Assembly: GCA_003152275.1 (NCBI GenBank) | Contig: PLZU01000018.1 | Location: 156 to 53,183 of the forward strand | DNA: 53,028 nt | From: Actinomycetota bacterium | Lineage (GTDB): Bacteria > Actinomycetota > Thermoleophilia > Gaiellales > Gaiellaceae | Direction: 5' to 3' | In this document: positions 7,905-15,346 of the stretch, in pieces | Position numbering within the stretch: position 1 is the first letter of the stretch | Layout: every line of letters begins with the position of its first letter | Made by a program: the position numbers and the translations under genes | Notes under the pieces: generated by a model | What the model was told of the DNA's origin: nothing | Databases searched by the model: none | The model's input: only the letters and a program-made list of their open reading frames with translations

Positions 7905-8198
7905 GTGCGCGAGACCACGACAACCGACCGCGACCGAGCGCTGCGGCGCCTGCGACGGGCGACCTCGGTCACCCTCGCCGCGGCCGGCGCACTCGTCGCG
8001 ACTTTTTCAGTTCTCGCGGCGAAGGCGCTCCCCGGCCATCACACGGTGAAGACCACCAATGCGAGCGCGCTTGCCACGCAGCAGCGCGCCACGGCGCCTC
8101 CACTCGTGCCGGCGCAAAGTGCGGCGACGCCGGCTGCCCCTGCCTCACCCCCCGTTCAGACGCAGGCGCCTCCCGTCGCCGTCTCCGGAGGCACGTGA
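7905..8198 (+). CDS. Small membrane-anchored protein upstream of apbE
   Basis: A 97-residue protein with one hydrophobic segment (about 19-39) after an arginine-rich N-terminus, then an extracytoplasmic Ala/Pro/Gln/Thr-rich tail ending VAVSGGT. No domain was recognised. The GTG start is set by the first possible codon after the repeat box, and the stop overlaps the apbE GTG. Its position and secreted tail suggest an accessory of the flavin-transfer system. The terminal SGGT loosely resembles the Ser/Thr-rich acceptor motifs of flavinylated proteins, but it lacks a full consensus, so an acceptor role is only a guess. Confidence 0.65.
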   Translation: MRETTTTDRDRALRRLRRATSVTLAAAGALVATFSVLAAKALPGHHTVKTTNASALATQQRATAPPLVPAQSAATPAAPASPPVQTQAPPVAVSGGT

Positions 8199-9103
8199 CC
8201 CTCTCCTTCCGTGCACTTGGTACCACTGCCGTGATCGCGACAGCGGACAGTGCGTCGGAAGGCGCGGCTTGCGCCGCTGTCGAGCGCGAGCTCGACGCCA
8301 TCGACCGCGCGTGTAGCCGCTTCCGGACGGACAGCGACCTCACTCGCGTCAACCAGGCAGGGGGCGCGCGTGTCCCGGTCGGCCCGTTGCTGCTGGAAGC
8401 GCTGCGCGTCGCGCTCGACGCCGCGCGCGACAGTGGCGGCCTCGTCGACCCGACGGTGGGCCGCGCGTTGCGCGTCTCCGGCTACGACTCGACGTTTCGC
8501 GTTGTCGCTGCACGCGACGGCGACACGTTCCACGCAGAGTTCTGCACCGTCCCCGGCTGGCAGACCGTCGAGCTCGATGAGGACGCATCGACGGTGCGTG
8601 TTCCCGCCGGCGTGGAGCTCGACCTCGGTGCGACCGCCAAGGCGCTCGCCTGCGACCGCGCCGCGGCGGCGGCGGCAGCAGTCGCCGGCGGGGCGCTCGT
8701 CGCACTCGGAGGCGACATCGCTGTCGCGGGCGACGTGCCCGCGGGCGGATGGCCGATTCGCATTGCCGACGATCACGCCGCTCCGCTCGACGGTCCAGGA
8801 CCAACGATCGCAGTCGCGGGCGGCGGGCTCGCGACGTCGTCGACGACGGTGCGTCGCTGGCGCAGCGGCACGATCGAGCTCCACCACCTCATCGATCCGC
8901 GCACAGGACGACCCGCAGAATCGCGGTGGCGCACGGTGAGCGTTGCCGCGCAGACCTGTGTCGATGCGAACGTGGCGAGTACCGCGTCGTTCCTGCTCGA
9001 GGACGCACCCGCCTGGCTTGAGACCCGCCGCCTGCCGGCACGCCTCGTGAGCAACGAGGGCGACAGCACCTTCGTATCCGGCTGGCCGGAGGACGCGGCA
9101 TGA
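8195..9103 (+). CDS. apbE: FAD:protein FMN transferase (ApbE family)
   Basis: A 302-residue ApbE-type flavin transferase, which covalently attaches FMN from FAD to Thr/Ser of a target protein. Visible: LDAIDRACSRFRTDSDLTRVN near the N-terminus, the DLGATAKALACDRAA segment (family DLGGIAKGYA), VALGGD, HHLIDPRTGRPA, and a C-terminal DANVASTASFLL segment. No signal peptide is seen, so the enzyme is probably cytoplasmic unless it is exported by another route. GTG start, overlapping the previous stop; its own stop overlaps the next ATG. Genomic pairing with a ferric-reductase-like protein is known for flavinylated extracytoplasmic electron-transfer systems. Confidence 0.9.
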   Translation: MTLSFRALGTTAVIATADSASEGAACAAVERELDAIDRACSRFRTDSDLTRVNQAGGARVPVGPLLLEALRVALDAARDSGGLVDPTVGRALRVSGYDSTFRVVAARDGDTFHAEFCTVPGWQTVELDEDASTVRVPAGVELDLGATAKALACDRAAAAAAAVAGGALVALGGDIAVAGDVPAGGWPIRIADDHAAPLDGPGPTIAVAGGGLATSSTTVRRWRSGTIELHHLIDPRTGRPAESRWRTVSVAAQTCVDANVASTASFLLEDAPAWLETRRLPARLVSNEGDSTFVSGWPEDAA

Positions 9104-10182
9104 GCTCGCACGCGCTGTGGTTTGCGACGCGCGGTTTCGGCGTCGTCTCGCTGCTCTTGCTGACGGCGATCGTCGTGCTCGGGGTAGCTGGGGTGACTCG
9201 CTGGCGGAGCACGCGCTGGCCGCGCTTCGTCGTCGCCGGCCTCCACCGCAACCTGACGCTGCTTGCACTCGTCTTCATCGCCCTGCACGTGATCACGACC
9301 GTCGCCGACGGCTATGCGCCCATCTCCTTTTTGAACGCGGTTCTGCCGTTCACATCCCCGTACCGGCCGGTGTGGCTCGGACTCGGCGCCGTCGCGTTCG
9401 ACCTCCTACTCGCGTTGACGGTCACGAGCCTGCTGCGCGCCCGCATCGGCTACTCCAGATGGCGAGCCTTGCACTGGTTCGCGTACGCCTCATGGCCGAT
9501 CGCCCTCGTGCATGGGCTCGGCACCGGCACCGACGCGCGAGTCACGTGGATGCAGGTCATCACCGTAACCTGCGTTGGCTGCGTTGTGTCCGCGATCCTC
9601 TGGCGTGTCGCGTCGAATCGCGCGACGCCCGCGCTGCGCACGATGAGCACCGTGGCGTCGCTCGCCATCCCGCTCGTGATCGGCGGCTGGTATCTCGCAG
9701 GGCCGGGTCGCCACGGATGGGCGGCGCGGGCGGGCACACCGCAGTCGCTCCTTGCGCGCAAGACGACCACCCCAAGCTCGAGCCAGGCGGCGACGGCCTC
9801 CGGTCCGGCGCTCCCGACGCGCGCATTCACCGGCACGTTCAGCGGCCGCGTCAAGGAGTCGTCCCAGGACGCGAACGGCTACGTCGTCGTGAACATCTCC
9901 GGGCGCACGAGCGGCGGCAACGCCGGGGTGCTCTGGATTCGCCTGCAAGGCGAGCCGATCACGGGCGGCGGCGTATCGATGACTGCAAGCGGTGCGAGCT
10001 ACGGGCCGGCGGCTTTCCCGAACGCGTACGTGGGCAAGATCGTCGGGTTGCAGGGCACGCGCATCCTGCTCTCGCTCAACGGACAGACGAACAAGCTCTC
10101 GCTCGTCGTCGACCTTCAGCTCGACTCGACGACAGGCACCGCGACGGGGACGGTGCACGGGAACCCGACGAGCCTGCAGTGA
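9100..10182 (+). CDS. Ferric reductase-like transmembrane protein with extracytoplasmic C-terminal domain
   Basis: A 360-residue protein in two parts. Residues 10-200 hold about six membrane helices with two histidine pairs, His49/His63 and His125/His138, spaced 14 and 13 apart as in bis-heme ferric reductases and NADPH oxidases. After an Ala/Ser/Thr linker (205-242) comes a beta-rich domain (243-358) that should lie outside the membrane. That domain holds SGAS (297-300), a candidate flavin acceptor because ApbE targets carry SGAT/S-like motifs. It lacks the cytosolic FAD/NAD domain of full ferric reductases. Predicted to pass electrons from a cytosolic donor through hemes to an external flavin. 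Confidence 0.8.
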   Translation: MSSHALWFATRGFGVVSLLLLTAIVVLGVAGVTRWRSTRWPRFVVAGLHRNLTLLALVFIALHVITTVADGYAPISFLNAVLPFTSPYRPVWLGLGAVAFDLLLALTVTSLLRARIGYSRWRALHWFAYASWPIALVHGLGTGTDARVTWMQVITVTCVGCVVSAILWRVASNRATPALRTMSTVASLAIPLVIGGWYLAGPGRHGWAARAGTPQSLLARKTTTPSSSQAATASGPALPTRAFTGTFSGRVKESSQDANGYVVVNISGRTSGGNAGVLWIRLQGEPITGGGVSMTASGASYGPAAFPNAYVGKIVGLQGTRILLSLNGQTNKLSLVVDLQLDSTTGTATGTVHGNPTSLQ

Positions 10183-11426
10183 GCGTGGCCGAGAAACTCG
10201 CCGCGCCCGCAGCGCCTCGCCTGCTCGGCGGGTTACGCCGCGACGGACGTGCGGTCCCGCTGGCGGCGCACGTCGAGCGTTACGGACCGCTCCCTCTCGA
10301 GCTTCGCGCGGCAGAGCTGCTCGATCGGGTCGCCAGGTCGGGGTTGACCGGCCGCGGGGGAGCCGGCTTTCCGACGGCAACGAAGCTCGAGTCGGTGCTC
10401 CGCCGGGGGACGCGACCGATCGTCGTCGCGAACGGCACCGAAGGAGAGCCGCCGTCGGGCAAGGACAAAGCGCTGCTCGCCTACGCTCCCCACCTGGTCA
10501 TCGACGGCGCTGTCCTCGCAGCCCGCGCGGTCAACGCGAAGAAGGTCATCGTCGCAACGACCTCGATCGTTCACGCCGCCGTCGCACGCGCAATTTCAGA
10601 GCGCCCTCGCGAGGCTGGGATCGCCGTGCGAACGTTGGTCGTCCCGGATCGCTTCGTCGCTGGAGAGGAGACCGCGCTCATCCAGTTCCTGAACGGCGGG
10701 CCGGCCGCGCCGACGCTCACACCGCCACGCCCGTACGAGCGCGGGGTCGGCGGCGCCCCCACCGTGGTCCTCAACGTCGAGACCCTCGCCCACCTCGCGC
10801 TCATCGCGCGGTACGGCGCGACCTGGTTTCGCGAGGCTGGAACGCCAGACGAGCCCGGGTCGGTGCTCGTGACGGTTTCCGGGGCGGTGCGGGATCCCGG
10901 TGTGTACGAGGTCGAGCTTGGGAGCCCGTTCGCGCAGCTGCTGGCGGACGCGGGAGCCGACGGCCAGGCGCAGGCGTATCTCGTCGGCGGCTACTTCGGA
11001 ACCTGGGTGAAGGCGACGGATGCACATGGTGCTGCCGTCTCGAATGTCGACCTTGCACACTTCGGAGCGTCTCTCGGGGCGCGGGCGATTATCGTCCTCC
11101 CGCCCGATGCCTGCGGCGTCGTGGAGACCGCGCGCGTCGCGCGCTATCTGGCGGAGGAGAGCGCCGGGCAGTGCGGCCCCTGTGTCCACGGTCTCGCGGC
11201 GATCGCGGACAGTCTCGAACAGCTCGCAGACGGCCTGCACACAGCTGACACGGCCCTACTGCGCCGCCGACTTGCGCAGGTCGCCAACCGTGGCGCCTGC
11301 CGGCACCCCGACGGCGCAGTTGCACTGGTGGCAAGTGCGCTGCGTGTTTTCTCGGACGAGGTGGACCGGCATCTGCGCGGGCGGCGGTGCACGGGGCACG
11401 GCCGTCCGGTGCTCCCGATCCCATGA
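10179..11426 (+). CDS. NuoF-like FMN/SLBB-domain flavoprotein
   Basis: A 415-residue homolog of the 51-kDa (NuoF/HydB-type) subunit. FMN-binding GRGGAGFP (59-66), nucleotide loop NGTEGEPPSGKD (85-96), VAGEE (160-164), SLBB domain from about 230, and iron-sulfur domain ESAGQCGPC (327-335) with a fourth ligand Cys374. The first cysteine of the usual CxxCxxC is Ala329, so only three of four [4Fe-4S] ligands remain. GTG start overlapping the previous stop; translational coupling continues into the ferredoxin gene. No NuoE or other complex I gene is nearby. Probably the cytosolic NAD(P)H or ferredoxin interface of the membrane conduit. Confidence 0.85.
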   Translation: MSVAEKLAAPAAPRLLGGLRRDGRAVPLAAHVERYGPLPLELRAAELLDRVARSGLTGRGGAGFPTATKLESVLRRGTRPIVVANGTEGEPPSGKDKALLAYAPHLVIDGAVLAARAVNAKKVIVATTSIVHAAVARAISERPREAGIAVRTLVVPDRFVAGEETALIQFLNGGPAAPTLTPPRPYERGVGGAPTVVLNVETLAHLALIARYGATWFREAGTPDEPGSVLVTVSGAVRDPGVYEVELGSPFAQLLADAGADGQAQAYLVGGYFGTWVKATDAHGAAVSNVDLAHFGASLGARAIIVLPPDACGVVETARVARYLAEESAGQCGPCVHGLAAIADSLEQLADGLHTADTALLRRRLAQVANRGACRHPDGAVALVASALRVFSDEVDRHLRGRRCTGHGRPVLPIP

Positions 11427-11626
11427 GCGATCTCGTCCTGCGTGTCAATCCGATCCTGTGCGACGGGCACGGCCTGTGCGCAGAGCTGCTGCCCGAGCGG
11501 ATCGAGCTCGACGAGTGGGGTTATCCGATCGTTGACGCTGCCGCCATGCCACGGTCGCTCGAGCCACATGCGCGTCGTGCCGTCGCGGCCTGTCCGGTGC
11601 TGGCGCTCCGTCTCGAACGCCGCTAG
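11423..11626 (+). CDS. Small ferredoxin, [3Fe-4S]-type
   Basis: A 67-residue ferredoxin of the type found with actinobacterial P450s. Cysteines are Cys13 and Cys19 (C-x5-C, where a [4Fe-4S] protein would have a third cysteine between) and Cys57 followed by Pro. Three ligands suggest a [3Fe-4S] cluster. The ATG overlaps the NuoF-like stop, making it the final gene of the conduit operon and the likely soluble partner of the NuoF-like protein. Confidence 0.88.
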   Translation: MSDLVLRVNPILCDGHGLCAELLPERIELDEWGYPIVDAAAMPRSLEPHARRAVAACPVLALRLERR

Positions 11627-11669
11627 CGCCACCCGGGGATTTCCGCCAGGCCCGTACCCGCGTTGCCTG

Positions 11670-11698
11670 TTGAACCGTTCCATTTGCGGAGATAACCC
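11670..11698 (+). promoter_or_regulatory. Candidate sigma-70-type promoter for the DUF3494 gene
   Basis: TTGAAC at 11670-11675 is followed after 17 bases by TAACCC (11693-11698), or after 16 by ATAACC. The stretch is more AT-rich than its surroundings and lies about 100 bases before the DUF3494 ATG. Only the -35 hexamer is close to consensus. Confidence 0.3.
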
Positions 11699-11800
11699 AT
11701 CGCTGCGCCGATCGATGAAGACGCCGCGCTACGCAGAGGAGCAAAGCTGACCGACGCAGGCTTGATCGGCGACGAAGCTCCACAGCTGAAGGAGACCCAT

Positions 11801-12766
11801 ATGACGTTTCCCCTTTTCAAACGCCACAGAGGCGCGAGACGCGCCGCGTGGGCGACTTCCCTCTCGGCGCTCTTTGTGCTCGGGCTGCTGCTGACGATCG
11901 TGAGCGGCGCTGCCGCAGCGGCTGCGTCCGTGCCGCTCGGAACCGCCGGCAGTTTCGCGGTCCTCGCCGGCGCCGGCATCACCAACACCGGCCCCACCAC
12001 CGTCAACGGCGACCTCGGGACCTATCCGACCACGACGATGACCGGAACCGCGTCGATCACGGTGACCGGAACCAACCACGCCGGCGACTCCGTCACGCAG
12101 GGGGCGCAGAGCGCTCTGACGACCGCCTACACCACCGCGGCGGGCGAGGGTCCGACCTCCCCGATCAGCGCTAACCTCGCCGGGCAAACCCTCAAGGCGG
12201 GGGTCTATAACTCCGGCTCCTCGATCGGGCTCTCGGGAGCCCTCACGCTTGACGGCGGCGGCAATCCGAACGCCGTCTTCGTCTTCCAGGCGGGCTCCAC
12301 ACTCACCACGGGATCGGGAAGCACGGTCAACCTGATCAATGGCGCCCAGTCCTGCAACGTTTTCTGGCAGGTCGGTAGCTCCGCGACGCTCGGCACCGGC
12401 TCGACCTTCCGCGGAACCATCATTGCGCTAACGAGCATCACCGTCACGACCGGCACCCACGTCGACGGACGCGTGCTGGCCCGAAATGGCGCAGTCACGC
12501 TCGACACCAACACGATCACGAGACCGACCTGCGCGGCAGCGACCACCACTACCGCGGGAACCACAACCGCGGGAACCACAACCGCGGGAACGACAACCGC
12601 GGGAACGACAACGGCGGCAACGACAACCGCGGCAACCACAACCGCGGCAACGACCACCACGGCGCCGACGTCCACAACCGCCGCGCCGAAGAAGAAGAAG
12701 CCCGCTCCCAAGAAGCCGGCTGTGCACGCCCTCCCGGCCGTCGCCCATGTCGGCCTGACTGGTTGA
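11801..12766 (+). CDS. Secreted DUF3494 (ice-binding-like) protein
   Basis: A 321-residue secreted protein. A basic N-terminus and hydrophobic segment (about 15-38) form a signal peptide, followed by the DUF3494 beta-helix domain (about 40-245) with typical segments GTAGSFAVLAGAGITNTG, TVNGDLG and VFWQVGSSATLGTGSTFRGTI. Members bind ice or act as adhesins. After the domain come seven five-residue TTAGT/TTAAT repeats, a lysine/proline stretch and a hydrophobic-ended tail; no LPXTG sorting motif is seen. The ATG has a strong AAGGAG ribosome site, favouring it over an in-frame ATG 39 bases earlier. Adhesion to the cell wall via the cationic tail is possible. Confidence 0.88.
   Translation: MTFPLFKRHRGARRAAWATSLSALFVLGLLLTIVSGAAAAAASVPLGTAGSFAVLAGAGITNTGPTTVNGDLGTYPTTTMTGTASITVTGTNHAGDSVTQGAQSALTTAYTTAAGEGPTSPISANLAGQTLKAGVYNSGSSIGLSGALTLDGGGNPNAVFVFQAGSTLTTGSGSTVNLINGAQSCNVFWQVGSSATLGTGSTFRGTIIALTSITVTTGTHVDGRVLARNGAVTLDTNTITRPTCAAATTTTAGTTTAGTTTAGTTTAGTTTAATTTAATTTAATTTTAPTSTTAAPKKKKPAPKKPAVHALPAVAHVGLTG
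12542..12660 (+). repeat. 15-bp tandem repeat inside the DUF3494 gene
   Basis: About seven to eight copies of a 15-bp unit close to GGGAACCACAACCGC encode the TTAGT/TTAAT pentapeptide linker. The first four units carry Gly, the last three Ala, from a single base class change, consistent with recent unit duplication. Confidence 0.85.
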
Positions 12767-12804
12767 GCAACGTCCCGCTGGAACTCGACCGTCGGTAGTA
12801 ACCA

Positions 12805-12831
12805 TGAGCGGGCGGCCTTGCCGCCCGCTCA
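12805..12831 (+). terminator. Hairpin between DUF3494 and L,D-transpeptidase genes
   Basis: A perfect 11-bp GC-rich inverted repeat (12805-12815 with 12821-12831) and a 5-base loop, 39 bases after the DUF3494 stop. It has no long T-run, as is common for terminators in GC-rich actinobacteria. The loop is CCTTG, whose TTG is the only available start of the next gene. Confidence 0.6.
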
Positions 12832-13549
12832 GCTTCGTCTCCGGCTAACACTCCTCGCCACGCTCGCGCTCGTCGCTGCGACGTGGACGGGCGCGGCATC
12901 GGCACGTCCTGTCACACCGGCGGTCGTCAAGCCGACCCAGCAGCTGGCCGCGCTGCTCAGCGCGCACGAAGCGTTCGCGAAGCCCGCTCGAGGTTCAGCG
13001 CCGCTCAGGATGATTCAAGCGACGCGGCCGCTGACCGACGGGCGAACTGTTCTGCCGGTTCTCGGTCGGAGGACCGGCGCAAACGGTGTCCGCTGGCTGC
13101 ACGTCATGCTTCCCGGACGCCCGAACGGGCGGACGGGCTGGATCAGACAACGTGCGACCGTTGCCTCGTCGACGCGCTGGCACATCGTCGTCGACACCTC
13201 CACGCGGCGCGTGATCGTTTACCGAAACGGCCGTCGGCTGCGAAGCTTCAAGGCCATCGTGGGCAAGCCTTCGACGCCGACCCCGCATGGCCAGTTCTTC
13301 GTCGAAGAAGGGATCCGGTTGCGAGCAACCGACGTCGGCGCGCCGTTCGCGCTCGCTTTGAGCGCCCGCTCCGACGTGCTCCAGGAGTTCGCCGGCGGGC
13401 CTGGCCAGATCGCGCTGCATGGGCTGATGAATATCGGCGGCGTCCTCGGCACCGCCGTCTCCCACGGCTGCGTACGCCTCGGCAACGACATGATGCGCTG
13501 GCTCATCGTCCGCATCGTCGCGGGCACGCCGGTGACGATCATAGGCTGA
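12818..13549 (+). CDS. L,D-transpeptidase (YkuD domain), secreted
   Basis: A 243-residue cell-wall enzyme that makes 3-3 cross-links or attaches proteins to peptidoglycan. A signal peptide-like segment lies at about 8-29. The YkuD domain spans about 120-243 with His201 (LHG) and the catalytic SHGCVRL containing His216, Cys218 and Arg220. Residues 65-115 look like an SH3-like wall-binding segment (WLHVMLPGRPNGRTGWI). The only start in frame is TTG at 12818, inside the loop of a stable hairpin, so translation may depend on melting of that structure or the true start is non-canonical. Confidence 0.87.
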   Translation: MPPAQLRLRLTLLATLALVAATWTGAASARPVTPAVVKPTQQLAALLSAHEAFAKPARGSAPLRMIQATRPLTDGRTVLPVLGRRTGANGVRWLHVMLPGRPNGRTGWIRQRATVASSTRWHIVVDTSTRRVIVYRNGRRLRSFKAIVGKPSTPTPHGQFFVEEGIRLRATDVGAPFALALSARSDVLQEFAGGPGQIALHGLMNIGGVLGTAVSHGCVRLGNDMMRWLIVRIVAGTPVTIIG

Positions 13550-13566
13550 CGCTAGTACACCCGGCA

Positions 13567-15222
13567 CTAGGCGACGAGCGCGAACTGCGGCGTCGGTGCG
13601 AGCGGTAACTCGACGCGGAATGTCGTGCCAACGCCCTCGGCGCTTTCGACGCTGATCGAACCGCCGTGCGCGTCAACGATCGCCTTCGCGATCGACAAGC
13701 CGAGGCCCGTCCCTGCGATGGCCATCTCGGTCGCCGACCGCGTGCGAAAGAACCGCTCGAACAGCTGCTCCTGATCTGCGGCGGCTATCCCGAAACCGGT
13801 GTCCCGAACCTCGATGACCGCGGGATCTGCAGAAGCATCGACCCGAACGTCGACCTGACCGCCGGCCGGCGTGAACTTGATTGCGTTCGAGATGAGGTTG
13901 TCCAGCAGTTGCGCGAGCCGCTCAGGGTCGCCCACGATTGGTTCGGTGGGCTCCGAGTCGAAGACGAGCTCGACATCGGCCTCCTCTGCTGCGGGCTGTG
14001 CCGCCAGAACGCACTGGGCCACGAGCGGAGAGAGCGCGACGGCGGTCCAATCAAAGGAGAGCTTGCCTGCGTCAGCTTGAGCGACGAGCAGCAGGTCGCT
14101 GACGAGGTGAAGCAAGCGATCAACGTTGCGGTCGACGATCTGCAGGAACTCCTTGTGCTCGCTCGTGAGCTGCTCGGCGTCGTCGAGGACAAGTTCGAGG
14201 TAGCCGCGAATCGAAGTGAGCGGCGTTCGGAGCTCGTGTGAAACGAGCGCGACGAACTCATCCTTCAAACGGTCGAGACCGCGTAGCCGCTCGTTCTGCG
14301 CCCGCTCGCGCTCGAGGAGCCGGCTGCGCTCTTCGTTGAGCTCGAGGTCGTTCTGCTTCCGGGCTGTGACGTCCGCCATGAAACCCTGCAGGTGGAGCGG
14401 CTGCCCCTCGTCGTCTCGCGCGACCGCGGCGTTGTCCTGAATCCAGACCACACGCCCGTCCTTTGCAACGACCCGATACTCGATCTGGATCGGCCGGCGT
14501 GCTTCGTGCGCCTGCGCGAACGCTCCGAGCACCCGGTCGCGATCCTCGGGATGCAACACCTGAGAGAAGAAGTCGTCTTCGGAGGCCCACTCTTCGGCCG
14601 AGTAGCCGGTCAGCCGCTCGATCTGAGGGCTGAAATAGGAGCCGCTCGAGGCACCGAGATTTTCAATGTAGACGCCACCGGGTAGCTGCTCGACGAGCGC
14701 GCGGAATCGATACCGAGCCAAGCTCTCGGCTTCGGAGACCCGCCGCAGTTCGAGTTGGCTCATCGCCTGACGCGCGATCGCGCGCAGAGCATCCTTTTGC
14801 GTCGGTGACAGGTCACGCGGCCGCTCGTCGAGAACGCAAACCGTCCCGAGCGCGTGTCCCTCCGGCGAGACCAGCGGCATGCCCGCGAAGAAGCGAAAGC
14901 CTGCCAGGACGACCGACGACTCGTGATACCGCTCGTCCGCGAGGGCATCGCGGACGACAAAGACATCGGGTTGCTGCAGCGCCTCAGCACTCAAGGCCGA
15001 GTCGCGCGGAAGCTCCGACAGGTCAATGCCGCGCTTGGCCTTCAGCCACGATCTGCGATCGTCCACGAGAGCGATGGCCGCCACAGGCGTGTAGCAGACC
15101 GCGGCCGCCAACTCGACGAGGTCGTCGAACGCCTGCTCGGGCGGCGTATCAAGAATTCGGTAGGCGAGAAGCGCCTTGAGCCGGGCCGCTTCGGTCTCGC
15201 CGTCGTAGGCGCTAGGCGTCAC
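13567..15222 (-). CDS. GAF-PAS histidine kinase, soluble
   Basis: A 551-residue kinase with no membrane helix. GAF domain about 25-160 (DTPPEQAFDDLVELAA onset), PAS about 172-290, short coiled coil 290-318, HisKA with His329 in SHELRTP, HATPase about 425-545 with DNLISNAIKFTPAGG, DTGFGI and GTGLGLS. No response regulator is adjacent, so its partner lies elsewhere. The GTG at 15222 is the first start in the frame. Convergent with the L,D-transpeptidase gene, with only 17 bases between. Confidence 0.92.
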   Translation of the reverse strand: MTPSAYDGETEAARLKALLAYRILDTPPEQAFDDLVELAAAVCYTPVAAIALVDDRRSWLKAKRGIDLSELPRDSALSAEALQQPDVFVVRDALADERYHESSVVLAGFRFFAGMPLVSPEGHALGTVCVLDERPRDLSPTQKDALRAIARQAMSQLELRRVSEAESLARYRFRALVEQLPGGVYIENLGASSGSYFSPQIERLTGYSAEEWASEDDFFSQVLHPEDRDRVLGAFAQAHEARRPIQIEYRVVAKDGRVVWIQDNAAVARDDEGQPLHLQGFMADVTARKQNDLELNEERSRLLERERAQNERLRGLDRLKDEFVALVSHELRTPLTSIRGYLELVLDDAEQLTSEHKEFLQIVDRNVDRLLHLVSDLLLVAQADAGKLSFDWTAVALSPLVAQCVLAAQPAAEEADVELVFDSEPTEPIVGDPERLAQLLDNLISNAIKFTPAGGQVDVRVDASADPAVIEVRDTGFGIAAADQEQLFERFFRTRSATEMAIAGTGLGLSIAKAIVDAHGGSISVESAEGVGTTFRVELPLAPTPQFALVA

Positions 15223-15266
15223 ACCTTCTTATCGGTGCGCCGGAGTGGCGGCTTGACTTGTACATA

Positions 15267-15297
15267 AGGAAAGGCCCTGGCTAGCAGGGCCTTTCCT
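15267..15297. terminator. Perfect 13-bp hairpin, probable terminator
   Basis: AGGAAAGGCCCTG (15267-15279) pairs perfectly with CAGGGCCTTTCCT (15285-15297) across a 5-base loop. It lies 50 bases past the 3' end of the class II aldolase gene and upstream of the kinase gene on the same strand, so it should end aldolase transcription. No flanking T-run. Confidence 0.7.
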
Positions 15298-15346
15298 GCT
15301 GGGCGGTACTTGCCCTCGCTGCACTGCAGCGTGTAAACGTTCGGGC

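Noticed and set aside
9117..10178. Long in-frame upstream extension of the NuoF-like gene
   Set aside because: This frame overlaps the ferric-reductase-like gene in another phase and encodes arginine-rich shadow; GTG 10179 overlaps the upstream stop and gives a normal N-terminus.
15223..15346. tRNA-like cloverleaf around the hairpin
   Set aside because: The hairpin has no acceptor stem, T-loop or anticodon arm; it fits a terminator only.
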